A DNA stretch of 36,101 nucleotides from the NCBI RefSeq assembly GCF_000798815.1, contig NZ_JTLD01000032.1:1-36101 (forward strand), written 5' to 3'. The translations under genes and the position numbers were made by a program. Source of the DNA: Alistipes sp. ZOR0009 (GTDB lineage: Bacteria > Bacteroidota > Bacteroidia > Bacteroidales > ZOR0009). Under the pieces are notes generated by a model. It was not told where the DNA came from. It saw nothing but the letters and a program-made list of their open reading frames with translations, and did no database searches. Shown here in pieces: positions 26,206 to 34,233 of the stretch. Each line of letters begins with the position of its first letter. Within the stretch, counting starts at the first letter, position 1.

Positions 26206-27417
26206 TTAGTTGATACGGATGGCAACTCGTCCACCAATCCAGCCAGCGAGGTGGTTGCGGCTGTTAATCTTCTCAGAGATCATGGTGTAGGGCACGAGCT
26301 GCTTCATGTGGTGTACGTTGTCGGTGCTGCTGGTGCTATACACTAGCGCATTGGCGGTAATACCTGCCGCTAGCGACATCTTACCGAAGATATGCCTATC
26401 TATTCCGATATAAGCGCGGAACAGCTTGTTGTCGTGGCTAAACTTATCGTTGCAAATAATTTGGCTGTACATTAAATCGGCATCGAGTAGGGTACGGGGC
26501 GATAGGTTGTGGCTTGTTCCTATACCGAAGGTGGTTCCCCAGATTACCGTGCTCGAATTATCGGGAAGGATGGAGGCTCCAACAATGGTATGCAGCTTTT
26601 TTACGCCCGAGCGGTAGGCAACGTTTGCCATCAGCATGTCGTCGGTACCAAGTTCTATTTGGCTGTAGCCTGTGCGTACGATGCTCACCAAACCAATGGG
26701 AAGACCGCTGCAGCTATCGGATAAGTTTACCAAACCAAACTGTACTCCCTTAACTACCCTTGCTTTGTTGAGGATCCCAGCCATTTGAAGCCCATCTACC
26801 TTGTCGGAAACGTTGGCAACGCCTGCTGCCTGAATGCCTTTTGTTGTTTTGCTGCTGTTGAATACGCCGGCAGCCTGCACTCCCTTTACGGTTTTGGCTA
26901 TGTTGGCTATGCCTGCAAGCTGACCGCCAACAACGCTGTCGGCTTGGTTGTAAACACCCGCATCCTGTGCTCCGATAATATTATGTGCCGTGTTGGTAAC
27001 TCCAGCCATCTGTAATCCTTTGATATTGCCTTTTGCAATGTTTGCAACCCCCGAAGCCTGCGCTCCTGTAACTCTTTGCGAGGTATTAAGCACTCCAGCA
27101 AACTGGCCTCCGTTTACATTTCCGCTAGTTAGGTTGACAACTCCTGCAAATTGAGCGCCGCCTACATTTCCTTTTACCATATTGGCAACTCCGCCAATTT
27201 CGGCCCAGCGAACGCCTTTAGATGTGCCTGCAATGATGTTTATCGAAACGCCATTCTCAATTTTATTGGATAAAAAGCCGTTTGTTCCGAGTGTTGGTAC
27301 AAAAGATATTTGAAATGGACGAAAATCTGCGGCTGTAGATGCTTCTTGTGCGCTTACTTCTAGTGTTACTGCTAAACCTGCTGCGGCAAAAGCCAATTTT
27401 AATGCTGTACTTGTCAT
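26206..27417 (-). CDS. Outer-membrane 15-residue-repeat protein, paralogue of the STN-repeat protein
   Basis: This 403-residue exported protein has a signal peptide ending VSAQ. After a lead-in (FQISFVPTLGTN, about residues 35-46), residues ~70-235 are ten to eleven repeats of about 15 residues with the form GxQxAGVxNxAxxVx. A non-repeat C-terminal part (about 236-403) ends GWIGGRVAIRIN, like an outer-membrane beta-barrel end. The protein aligns throughout with residues ~241-719 of the product of 32074-34233 but lacks that protein's STN and carboxypeptidase-like domains. The repeats resemble the GxQxGxxN repeats annotated in some Leptospira surface proteins; a solenoid or surface structure is inferred. 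Its promoter is the ECF-type site at 27481-27511. Function is unknown. Confidence 0.85.
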   Translation of the reverse strand: MTSTALKLAFAAAGLAVTLEVSAQEASTAADFRPFQISFVPTLGTNGFLSNKIENGVSINIIAGTSKGVRWAEIGGVANMVKGNVGGAQFAGVVNLTSGNVNGGQFAGVLNTSQRVTGAQASGVANIAKGNIKGLQMAGVTNTAHNIIGAQDAGVYNQADSVVGGQLAGIANIAKTVKGVQAAGVFNSSKTTKGIQAAGVANVSDKVDGLQMAGILNKARVVKGVQFGLVNLSDSCSGLPIGLVSIVRTGYSQIELGTDDMLMANVAYRSGVKKLHTIVGASILPDNSSTVIWGTTFGIGTSHNLSPRTLLDADLMYSQIICNDKFSHDNKLFRAYIGIDRHIFGKMSLAAGITANALVYSTSSTDNVHHMKQLVPYTMISEKINSRNHLAGWIGGRVAIRIN

Positions 27418-27480
27418 TACTTATATTGTTTTCTTTGTTTAATTCGTCTTCGTTGGTCGGGTTGCCCCCCGATTTCGCTA

Positions 27481-27511
27481 CTATGACAACTTGGAATTGT
27501 AGTCTCCCCCC
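27481..27511 (-). promoter_or_regulatory. ECF-type promoter motif, site 1 (repeat gene)
   Basis: On the minus strand GGGGGGA (27511-27505), 17 nt, GTCATAG (27487-27481). Transcription would begin near 27474, giving a ~57-nt leader to the ATG at 27417. The same two boxes at the same spacing occur at 27687-27716 and 35857-35887. Confidence 0.72.
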
Positions 27512-27522
27512 TCGTGATGAAA

Positions 27523-27541
27523 AAAAATCAGGATGATTTTT
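27523..27541 (-). terminator. Terminator of the 41-codon mini-gene
   Basis: AAAAATCA and TGATTTTT pair around a 3-nt loop, and more T's follow on the minus strand. It overlaps the stop codon of the small ORF and lies just ahead of promoter site 1. Confidence 0.65.
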
Positions 27542-27665
27542 AAAAAAGCTTCGATATGAAGTGCAAGGCAACTGACGTGCTGGTGCTGATGGCTAGCAGT
27601 GCCTGCTCGATCATAAAGTCGGCAAGCTTGGCTAGATGGATTACAAGGTAGGGTAGCTGTCTCAT
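27540..27665 (-). CDS. 41-residue small protein (or sRNA) under an ECF-type promoter
   Basis: The frame starts MRQLPYLVIHLAKLADFMIE and ends HFISKLF. It is hydrophobic with a few charges, could form an amphipathic or membrane-associated helix, and has no recognised family. The ATG is ~15 nt after the start point predicted from the GGGGGA-N17-GTCATAG site at 27687-27716. The stop lies inside a T-tailed hairpin. Promoter, ORF and terminator together make a compact transcription unit of ~160 nt. There is no clear Shine-Dalgarno sequence. A regulatory RNA in which the ORF is accidental is the main alternative. Confidence 0.5.
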   Translation of the reverse strand: MRQLPYLVIHLAKLADFMIEQALLAISTSTSVALHFISKLF

Positions 27666-27686
27666 AGTTTGCGGTTATTTTTAGAC

Positions 27687-27716
27687 CTATGACACCTTAC
27701 TGCTCGATACTCCCCC
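27687..27716 (-). promoter_or_regulatory. ECF-type promoter motif, site 2 (mini-gene)
   Basis: On the minus strand GGGGGA (27716-27711), 17 nt, GTCATAG (27693-27687). It faces the 41-codon ORF. The spacer sequence is unrelated to the other two sites, while both boxes and the spacing are kept. Confidence 0.7.
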
Positions 27717-27765
27717 TTGTATGTTTTCCTTTTTCGAATGTTTATGGCAATTTTTACGTATGGAA

Positions 27766-27795
27766 ACAAAAAATCCCGAGCATTTATCTCGGGAT
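27766..27795 (-). terminator. Intrinsic terminator of the TPR-like envelope operon
   Basis: ATCCCGAG pairs with CTCGGGAT around a 7-nt loop, and TTTTTTG follows on the minus strand. It lies 28 nt after the stop at 27824. Confidence 0.88.
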
Positions 27796-27823
27796 CTTCT
27801 GTTTTTATCGGTATCGTAGCGGG

Positions 27824-30061
27824 TTATCCAACAACCGACTTGCGGAAATAGCCGCACTCGTTAATTATCTCCTTGTAGAATTTTGTGTTCTTGTAGCCTT
27901 TTAGCAGCTTAAAGCTATTCCACTGAATAAAGTCAGGACTATTAGAATCGTAGTTATACTCGTTCTCCCTGTTGCTGTACAGGGTAGTGTTGTACCACTC
28001 GTTACGCTCGCACTTGGCCATCATGAAGAGGCATTTGGCTTTTTGCTCGTTATTTGTTGCCCTTTTGAATGCGATTTGGTAGTACTTCATGGCCATTTTG
28101 TTGGAGGTAAGCATGGCCGCGAATTCGGTTGGAATATAGTAAGGCGACGACTGTCCTGCCGTAATAACGCCTCCTTCGTAGAATGCACGGGCATTTCCGT
28201 AGTGGCTCATGTTGTAGAAGGCGTTGCCCAGCATAAAGGCGTTGGCATGTACGTTGGTACCTGCAGCAACGGCCGTTTCCAGATCCTTCATCTTCTTAAG
28301 AAACGACATTTTGGTGTACTTTACCTTCTGAGGTGCCATGTGATCGCAGTCGTGGCAGTCGTTTTTCCTGCCAATAAAAGGGTTTCCTAGCAGCGTGCTG
28401 GTTTCTCCAACATTTTGCATTAGGGCAATGGCGTTAGATAGGCTATCGCTGTAGGCAGCCCGTATGGCTTGGTACTCCCATAGGTCTACTAGCTTTTTTT
28501 CGCTCATTCCCATGCAAAACTTGTCGTAAGCGTTGGGCTTTGCGTTTTGGAAGTAGGCCTTCATCTTTTCTATGTTGCTGTTGCTGCTGTAGAAGGCGGT
28601 GCTGGACGAGAAGCACTCTGCCTTAACAGCATCACCCTGCGCTTCATATTTTTGGGCAAGCTCCTTCTTTACCCAACTCTGTGCGTTGTAGTAGCGAAAG
28701 CGGGTGTCTACGTTTTTGTCGGATAGCTTATAGAGCCACTGAAGATCGGCAAGCAGCGACTGCTCGTTGGCTGGCGTAATTTTAGGTAGCAGCTTAATGT
28801 TGGTAAGCAGCGTTAGCAGGCGCAGCTGACTTTTTGCAAGATCGTTATTGGGGGTACCCTTAGCCGCCTTTTGGTAGTAGTGCGCCGATTTTTGGTAGTC
28901 GCCTATTAGAAAGGATAGGTAACCTGCCGATACGTCCCATAAAAATGGGTTGGAGGTTTTTCCCTCGTTGGCCACCTGCTGGCACCAGCGGATATCCTGC
29001 TCAATGGCCTTCTTCGCCGAGTCGGTATTTTGGCTGTAGGGTGTTCCTATCTCCTGCTTGTTTACAAAGCGGGTAAGCAGCAGGTCTAGCTTTGTGCTAT
29101 ACGACGACATCTTGTAAATTTCCTTCATCGAGCGTACCTCGTCGGCGTAGTTGATGCCCAACAGGTGCCAAAGGGTTATGCGCTCCTCGTTATTTTGACA
29201 AAGTTCGAGCGTTTGCTGCCAGTCGCTCTCGTTTTGTGGGTGAAAGCTCGAGTGAGCCACCACCTTTAGCTGGTTGCAGCCGTCGTAGATGCGGCTGTAG
29301 TAGTAGTTGGCAATGACGTATCTGTCCATGGCGTAGTAGGCACCAGCGGCGTACGACATGGCACGGTAGTACATGGTGCTAGGGCTGAACTTTAGCTTGT
29401 TCGATTCGAAGGTATAGGTGCAGCGATCCCAATCGTAGAAGTAGTAGTAGCGCACCAGCTGAAACCAGTAGCGCTCCTTTAGGAATTGATCGCTGCTCTT
29501 TTCGAAGCCGTTGCGAAGCGACTCCTCAATGTTGCCCATATCCGATCTGCTGGGCAGCGTACGCTTGTCGTCCCAGTAGTAGTTGTAGTAAACGGCGTAC
29601 TGCTCGCACTTTTTGGCGTACATCAGGTAGTAGATAAAGTCTTTGTGCTGCGGATTGTTTCGGCTTATCCCTTTAGCCTTGCGTTTTAGCGAGTCGGGGA
29701 GCACCTTGCCATCGAAGAAGGCGACAAGCTGGCCTATGGCCTTGCTGTTTGCCTTGTTTAGCAGGTACTCGAGCGAGGGTTTATCCACGGAGCCTTTTAA
29801 GTACTTGCTCCAGTCGGCAACGTTGGTGCTGTTGAAGCGTTCGTTGTGCTCGGTGTCGAATCCTATCTGGTAGTAGAATAGCCAGGTGTAGAAGAATGGG
29901 GTTTGGGTGGTGTCGGCCACAAATACCTCTGGCGTATAGTTCGAGGAGTAGCTCTCGTCCCAATCGCCCCCAGCGCAGGCCCGTACAATACCGTACGAGG
30001 CAGCCAAAAGAAGCAGGCTAGCGCATACGATTTGCCAGCTTTTGATAGACTTTAATTTCAT
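27824..30061 (-). CDS. Large exported TPR-like protein, possible lipoprotein, function unknown
   Basis: The 745-residue protein starts with a hydrophobic leader and a possible lipobox VRAC (Cys 29) followed by AGGDWDE, so it may be lipid-anchored. The Arg at -2 is unusual. The mature part is rich in Tyr, Trp and Ala helices with TPR-like pairs, for example DYQKSAHYYQKAAKG (about residues 390-405) and ALLTSNKMAMKYYQIAFKRA near the C-terminus. I see no catalytic motif. Its first 44 nt overlap the end of the preceding TIM-barrel lipoprotein gene, which suggests translational coupling and a shared task in the envelope. I do not recognise a named family. Confidence 0.82.
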   Translation of the reverse strand: MKLKSIKSWQIVCASLLLLAASYGIVRACAGGDWDESYSSNYTPEVFVADTTQTPFFYTWLFYYQIGFDTEHNERFNSTNVADWSKYLKGSVDKPSLEYLLNKANSKAIGQLVAFFDGKVLPDSLKRKAKGISRNNPQHKDFIYYLMYAKKCEQYAVYYNYYWDDKRTLPSRSDMGNIEESLRNGFEKSSDQFLKERYWFQLVRYYYFYDWDRCTYTFESNKLKFSPSTMYYRAMSYAAGAYYAMDRYVIANYYYSRIYDGCNQLKVVAHSSFHPQNESDWQQTLELCQNNEERITLWHLLGINYADEVRSMKEIYKMSSYSTKLDLLLTRFVNKQEIGTPYSQNTDSAKKAIEQDIRWCQQVANEGKTSNPFLWDVSAGYLSFLIGDYQKSAHYYQKAAKGTPNNDLAKSQLRLLTLLTNIKLLPKITPANEQSLLADLQWLYKLSDKNVDTRFRYYNAQSWVKKELAQKYEAQGDAVKAECFSSSTAFYSSNSNIEKMKAYFQNAKPNAYDKFCMGMSEKKLVDLWEYQAIRAAYSDSLSNAIALMQNVGETSTLLGNPFIGRKNDCHDCDHMAPQKVKYTKMSFLKKMKDLETAVAAGTNVHANAFMLGNAFYNMSHYGNARAFYEGGVITAGQSSPYYIPTEFAAMLTSNKMAMKYYQIAFKRATNNEQKAKCLFMMAKCERNEWYNTTLYSNRENEYNYDSNSPDFIQWNSFKLLKGYKNTKFYKEIINECGYFRKSVVG

Positions 30062-31067
30062 ACTGCTTAATATTAATAGAATCTAAATCGTAAAAAATCA
30101 GGTTTTGAGGGTAGGCTTTGAGGTTTTGGCGGATATCCTTGGCCATTTCGTTCAGCTCCTCGTCCGAAATGGTCTCTATTTTCACCTCGTCGCCCTGCTT
30201 AAAGTAGTAGCCGCCCTTAAAGCAGGGCTCGCTAACGCGGTAGCGGTTGCTGGCCACCTTTTTAAAGTGCGGATCGTTGGCAAAGTGGCCATCGTTCATC
30301 TTATTAAGCAGGTGCACCACCATATTTTGGCGTATCTGGATGCCCCACGTGAAGATGGGCAGCGCAATATCCAGCGGCAGCGGGTAGCTGCCTACCGAGC
30401 TGATGTACTTCTGCGCATTCTCCCTATCGTAGATGGAGCAGCGGCTGTCGGCGCTTATCTTGCCCATGTTGTAGTACATCAGCACGCCCCTGTCGATGGG
30501 GGGCACGCCCGTTTTTTTTGGGTACTTTACCTGGTGAAGGCGTATGGTGGCCGATAGCGTCTGCCGGGTTAGGGCCCGGTACTTTTTGAGGAACTCGAAG
30601 TAGGCATCCTTGGTTTTTACCGTCCAGTCGCAGTCAAACTGCATTTCGGCGGGGTTAATCCCATAGTTTTGGTTGATTTTGCCCACCAGCTGCGCCACCT
30701 TTTGGCTAAGCGAATCCACCTCTAGGGGGCTGGCGCCATCGAACACCCTATTTTTAATAAATACCACGGGGATGATGGTGCAGCGCGGAAGGCTGTCGCC
30801 CTTAACCACGGCCAGCGGCGTTGCGCGGCCAAGCAGCGGATGGATGTCTACGTCGAAGTAGCGGACGTAGAGCTTCTGCACGTTGTTGCTTTCGAGGGCT
30901 TGCCGCTCGGTTGATCCGAGGGTAAAGCGGCTCTTCCAGTAGTAGAACGATACCTCGGGGCGAGGCCCGTTGCTGCAGGAGGGTAGGAGGGTGCCTACGC
31001 ACAGCAACGCCACCAAGGCGCCACCTACAATCGTCCTGTAGCCATTTTTTACAATACCTATTTGCAT
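30018..31067 (-). CDS. GH18-like TIM-barrel lipoprotein, function unknown
   Basis: From the ATG at 31067 (MQIGIVKNG) the protein has 349 residues. The promoter at 31089-31119 rules out the longer start at 31118. The lipobox is LLPSC (C31). The mature part has alternating strand/helix segments of a (beta/alpha)8 barrel: KLYVRYFDVD, TIIPVVFIKN, EMQFDCDW, LSATIRLHQV, RGVLMYYNMG, DIALPIFTWG. This succession resembles GH18-like or DUF3142-type barrels. I do not see an intact DxxDxDxE chitinase motif; FDCDW is at the equivalent strand. A sugar-binding or hydrolytic envelope function is inferred. It is the first gene of a two-gene operon with the TPR-like gene. Confidence 0.78.
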   Translation of the reverse strand: MQIGIVKNGYRTIVGGALVALLCVGTLLPSCSNGPRPEVSFYYWKSRFTLGSTERQALESNNVQKLYVRYFDVDIHPLLGRATPLAVVKGDSLPRCTIIPVVFIKNRVFDGASPLEVDSLSQKVAQLVGKINQNYGINPAEMQFDCDWTVKTKDAYFEFLKKYRALTRQTLSATIRLHQVKYPKKTGVPPIDRGVLMYYNMGKISADSRCSIYDRENAQKYISSVGSYPLPLDIALPIFTWGIQIRQNMVVHLLNKMNDGHFANDPHFKKVASNRYRVSEPCFKGGYYFKQGDEVKIETISDEELNEMAKDIRQNLKAYPQNLIFYDLDSINIKQYEIKVYQKLANRMR

Positions 31068-31088
31068 GCTGTTTAACCGAATGTTAAA

Positions 31089-31119
31089 CAAAGATAGCCC
31101 AAAAGGGGCGCCATCCAAA
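31089..31119 (-). promoter_or_regulatory. Housekeeping promoter of the lipoprotein operon
   Basis: On the minus strand TTTG (31119-31116), 19 nt, TATCTTTG (31096-31089). Both boxes match the Bacteroidetes consensus without mismatch. The predicted start point near 31083 gives a ~15-nt leader to the ATG at 31067. Confidence 0.78.
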
Positions 31120-31171
31120 TTGCCTGCCCAATTTTGGGGGTGTTGGGTACCCGAAAGTTGGGCAACCGCCC

Positions 31172-31537
31172 CTACGAGGCCCTGCCAAGGGCGATGGGCA
31201 GCGGCTCGTGCGCTTTTGCCTTTAGGCGCTTGCGCTTAAGCAGCCGCTGGCACTGCTGGATGCGGTCGTACCCGAGCATGGTGCCCAGAATGAAGTCCTC
31301 CTCGTCGGTAAAGTCGTTGAGGTTTTGCTTGCCGAACGATTTGAGCACCTCGATGCACTCGCGCTTCCCAAAAAAGACGTTGAACTTGCGCTCGTTCACC
31401 CAGTATATCAGGTGCTCAATCTGCTTGCGCTCCAGCACCTCCTTGGCCTGCTGGTAGTCCTGCGCCCTCATGGTGTGCAGCACCAAGCTGCGGAGGCCCT
31501 TCTTGTACTCGTAGATGTGATGTCCTAGCACTTCCAT
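31172..31537 (-). CDS. DUF2023-family protein
   Basis: From the ATG at 31537 the protein has 121 residues. A TTG at 31564 could add nine residues. It begins MEVLGHHIYEYKKGLRSLVLHT, characteristic of DUF2023, a small alpha/beta family known from Porphyromonas and Helicobacter with no settled biochemical role. It has no signal peptide. The charged C-terminus (RLLKRKRLKAKA) is longer and more basic than the core family. In some relatives the gene sits beside flavodoxin, as I recall; no flavodoxin is in this window. It stands alone upstream of the lipoprotein operon. Confidence 0.78.
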   Translation of the reverse strand: MEVLGHHIYEYKKGLRSLVLHTMRAQDYQQAKEVLERKQIEHLIYWVNERKFNVFFGKRECIEVLKSFGKQNLNDFTDEEDFILGTMLGYDRIQQCQRLLKRKRLKAKAHEPLPIALGRAS

Positions 31538-31736
31538 TAGCTGCTCGTTTTGTTGTACAGGCAAAGGTGGCCCATTGTTTTGGGGGCATCAATCCCCATA
31601 AGTGGGTATTTTTAGGGGGATGCGGCAGGCGTTTTGCCTTTAATGGGGGGAGTGATGCGGCCCTATGGGGCTTTGGAGGCTCTCTACCGGGCATGACGGG
31701 CCGATTGGTGGAGGCAAAGCTGCGCAGCTACCTGTC

Positions 31737-31904
31737 GAAAGCTAGGAAAACTTAATAAAAACGCATTCAACAGGTGTTGAAAGCTAATCAAACTTAATTG
31801 AAAGCCATTCGTCACCCGTTGAAAGCTAACCAAACTTAATAAAAATACATTCGTCACCTGTTGAAAGCTAAAACAATTAGCTTTTGGAGGATTCGTCTGG
31901 TGTC
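31737..31904. repeat. 42-bp tandem repeat, four exact-length copies
   Basis: Units start at 31737, 31779, 31821 and 31863, each exactly 42 bp. Each begins GAAAGCTA; the first three share an AACTTAAT core and the last is the most diverged. There are no spacers. The 42-bp period equals four helical turns, and with A/T-rich patches at a fixed phase the DNA may be curved. The 31538-32073 gap holds this array and the hairpin at 31963-32002, and I see no gene there. Confidence 0.78.
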
Positions 31905-31962
31905 GAATGGCTTTCTAAACGATTTAGGGGGATTTGACACCCTGTGGATGGGTTTTAAGCGG

Positions 31963-32002
31963 GCCGAGGCGCCATTCTCGCGTGGTAGAATGGCGCCTCG
32001 GC
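31963..32002. terminator. 16-bp perfect hairpin downstream of the STN-repeat gene
   Basis: GCCGAGGCGCCATTCT at 31963-31978 pairs perfectly with 31987-32002 around an 8-nt loop. It is 72 nt after the stop at 32074. No T run follows on the minus strand, so it may terminate with help or protect the 3' end. Confidence 0.6.
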
Positions 32003-32073
32003 TATGGGGTGGGGCGTTGTACTGCCCGTTACCGGCATGTTGGATGGTTGCCCCCGGCGTGGACGGCTTGCCG

Positions 32074-34233
32074 CTAGAACCTAAAGGCTACCCGGCCGCC
32101 AATCCACCCGCAGATGGTGCGTTCGGCATCGGCCTTGCTGCTCCAAAGGGTGTAGGGGATGGCGTTTTCGAGGGTTTTATCGTTGGTGGCGCTGGCGTTT
32201 CGGTAGCGGAGCACGTTGGTGGTAACCCCTAGGGCCACCGAGCGGCGCTTGCCGAGGCTGCGGTTTAGCCCCACGTATAGCTGAAAGTGGTCGTTGTCGT
32301 CCTCAAAGCGGTCGGCAACGATGATGCTTTTCGAGTGCAGCTCCAGGTCTACATCCATCTTCTGGCTTACGCCCCAGCTCGATCCAAACCCGTAGCCGAT
32401 GCTCCAGATGGGGCGCTGCAGCCCGTCGAGGTGTACCCCCGCGCTGATGATGTTGTGCAGCTTCTTGTGGCCGCTCCTAAAGGCGATGCCGGTGCTCATC
32501 AGCTCGTCCGACGACACCTCTATTCGGTGGTACCCCTTCTTGATGTAGCTGAATAGGCCAACCGCCATGCCGTTGCCGCTGTCGGCAAGGTTCACCAGCC
32601 CGATTTGAAATCCGCTGAGCAGCTTGGCGCGGTTTACCATCCCGGCAACCTGTACGCCCATTAGGGTGTCGGCCCGGTTGTAGACGCCTGCGCACTGGGT
32701 GCCGCTCACCTTGCGGGCAAGGTTGGTAACCCCCGCTATCTGGCTTCCCTTTATAAGGGTCGATTGGTTGGCTACCCCGGCAACTTGCGCCCCGTTGATG
32801 GTGCCGCGCTGCACGTTGGCCACGCCGGCCACCTGGCAGATGGCGCTATCGCCCTTTGCCATATTCAGGATACCCGATATCTGCGCTCCGGTAAGCGACT
32901 GGTGGGTGATGTTTACCACGCTGCCCAGCTGCACCCCCTTTACCGTATCGGCAACGTTTACCGCATCGCTTATCTGCGCCCCAACTACCGTTCCTTTTAG
33001 GACGTTAACCACCCCAGCAAGCTGTATGGCCGACACCCTGCCGCATCCGTAGTTGGCAATGCCGCTTATCTGGGTGCCGTACAGCTGCTGGCTGATGCTG
33101 GCGATGCCCGATAGCTGCACGCCGCTGTTGTTGGAGTTGTGGCTGTATACGCCGCTAATCTGTACGCCCTGCAGCGAGCCGGGCGTTATGCTGGCAATCC
33201 CCGAGAGCTGCACGCCGCGTACCTTGCCAAACGATTGGTTGAGGACGCCTGCCGCCTGAAAGCCCGTAACGCTCTGCGTTCGGTTGTAGATTCCGGCCAG
33301 CTGTACGCCCAGCATGTGCCCACCTACGTGGTTGGCGCCGCTGGCCATAAAGTAGCGGGCATCCTTTCGGGTGATGTTTACGATACCGCCAATTTCGGCG
33401 ATGCTTACCCCCTGCGAGTATCCTCCAATAATGTTTAGCGAAAAGGCGTTTACCACGTTGCCCGATAGGCGGTGGTTGGTGCCGATGTAGGGGAGGAAGG
33501 ATACCTGCCACGAGCGGTAGATGGTGTCGCCGATGTTAACGCTGTTGGTCCACAGCTCTTCCGAGAGCAGCCACTTGGGGAAGGTTACCCCCAGAATGCC
33601 CCGCTTGTGGTGCGCCTCGGCGGTGGTAGGGATGGCCAATGCGGGGAGGTTGAGGCTAACAAAGTTGCTGCTTGCCGATAGGGGGACAATGGTGGTATCG
33701 GCGTAGCCCATCTTGCTTACGCGCAGCTTGGCGCCCTTTTCGCCGTAGGGGACCTTCAGCTTAAAGTAGCCGTACTGGTCGGTGGTGGCCGATACCATGA
33801 GCTCCTTATCGTACACGGTGGCGTTGCTTACCTTCTGGCCCGTCTTGGGGTCGGTAATGTAGCCCTCTACCACCTGTGGCTTATCGCCAAAAGGCTGCTG
33901 TAGCGCCATCCTATTATCCAAAATGATGATGTACTTACCTCGATCCTTTAGCCTTACGGTTTCGCCAAAGGCTAGGTAAAGCACCATTCGGATAGGCTGC
34001 TGGTTGGCATCGAGGGTTACGGGTGGCCGGCCATCGAGCACCTTGGGCGAGTAGGAAAAAACGACGCTGGCCTGCCTGCCAATCAGGTCGAGCATCCCTT
34101 TTGGGGGCTCGTTGTATAGGTTTACGGTTACAATTCGTTCTAGGGCTGATGTGCTTGTTTGGGCCTGCAGCTTGGTGGTTACAAGTAGGAGCAGGATGGC
34201 CAATCCTACTCCTCTATTTTTTATTTTGAACAT
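32074..34233 (-). CDS. STN-domain outer-membrane repeat protein (no TonB plug)
   Basis: This 719-residue exported protein has a signal peptide ending KLQAQ. Residues ~33-107 are an STN (secretin/TonB short N-terminal) domain, the module by which FecA-type receptors contact FecR. Residues ~120-197 are a carboxypeptidase-regulatory-like domain. A TonB plug and large barrel would be expected next, but instead residues ~305-548 are about sixteen 15-residue repeats (GxQxAGVxNxA), then a C-terminal part ending GGRVAFRF like an outer-membrane strand. The gene starts inside the end of fecR (13-nt overlap), downstream of the ECF sigma gene. It is likely the surface sensor for that sigma/anti-sigma pair. 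The protein of 26206-27417 is its shorter paralogue. Confidence 0.87.
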   Translation of the reverse strand: MFKIKNRGVGLAILLLLVTTKLQAQTSTSALERIVTVNLYNEPPKGMLDLIGRQASVVFSYSPKVLDGRPPVTLDANQQPIRMVLYLAFGETVRLKDRGKYIIILDNRMALQQPFGDKPQVVEGYITDPKTGQKVSNATVYDKELMVSATTDQYGYFKLKVPYGEKGAKLRVSKMGYADTTIVPLSASSNFVSLNLPALAIPTTAEAHHKRGILGVTFPKWLLSEELWTNSVNIGDTIYRSWQVSFLPYIGTNHRLSGNVVNAFSLNIIGGYSQGVSIAEIGGIVNITRKDARYFMASGANHVGGHMLGVQLAGIYNRTQSVTGFQAAGVLNQSFGKVRGVQLSGIASITPGSLQGVQISGVYSHNSNNSGVQLSGIASISQQLYGTQISGIANYGCGRVSAIQLAGVVNVLKGTVVGAQISDAVNVADTVKGVQLGSVVNITHQSLTGAQISGILNMAKGDSAICQVAGVANVQRGTINGAQVAGVANQSTLIKGSQIAGVTNLARKVSGTQCAGVYNRADTLMGVQVAGMVNRAKLLSGFQIGLVNLADSGNGMAVGLFSYIKKGYHRIEVSSDELMSTGIAFRSGHKKLHNIISAGVHLDGLQRPIWSIGYGFGSSWGVSQKMDVDLELHSKSIIVADRFEDDNDHFQLYVGLNRSLGKRRSVALGVTTNVLRYRNASATNDKTLENAIPYTLWSSKADAERTICGWIGGRVAFRF

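Noticed and set aside
31737-31904. Possible CRISPR array
   Set aside because: Units follow one another without spacers and drift in sequence, and no cas gene is present. The same applies to 20471-20633.
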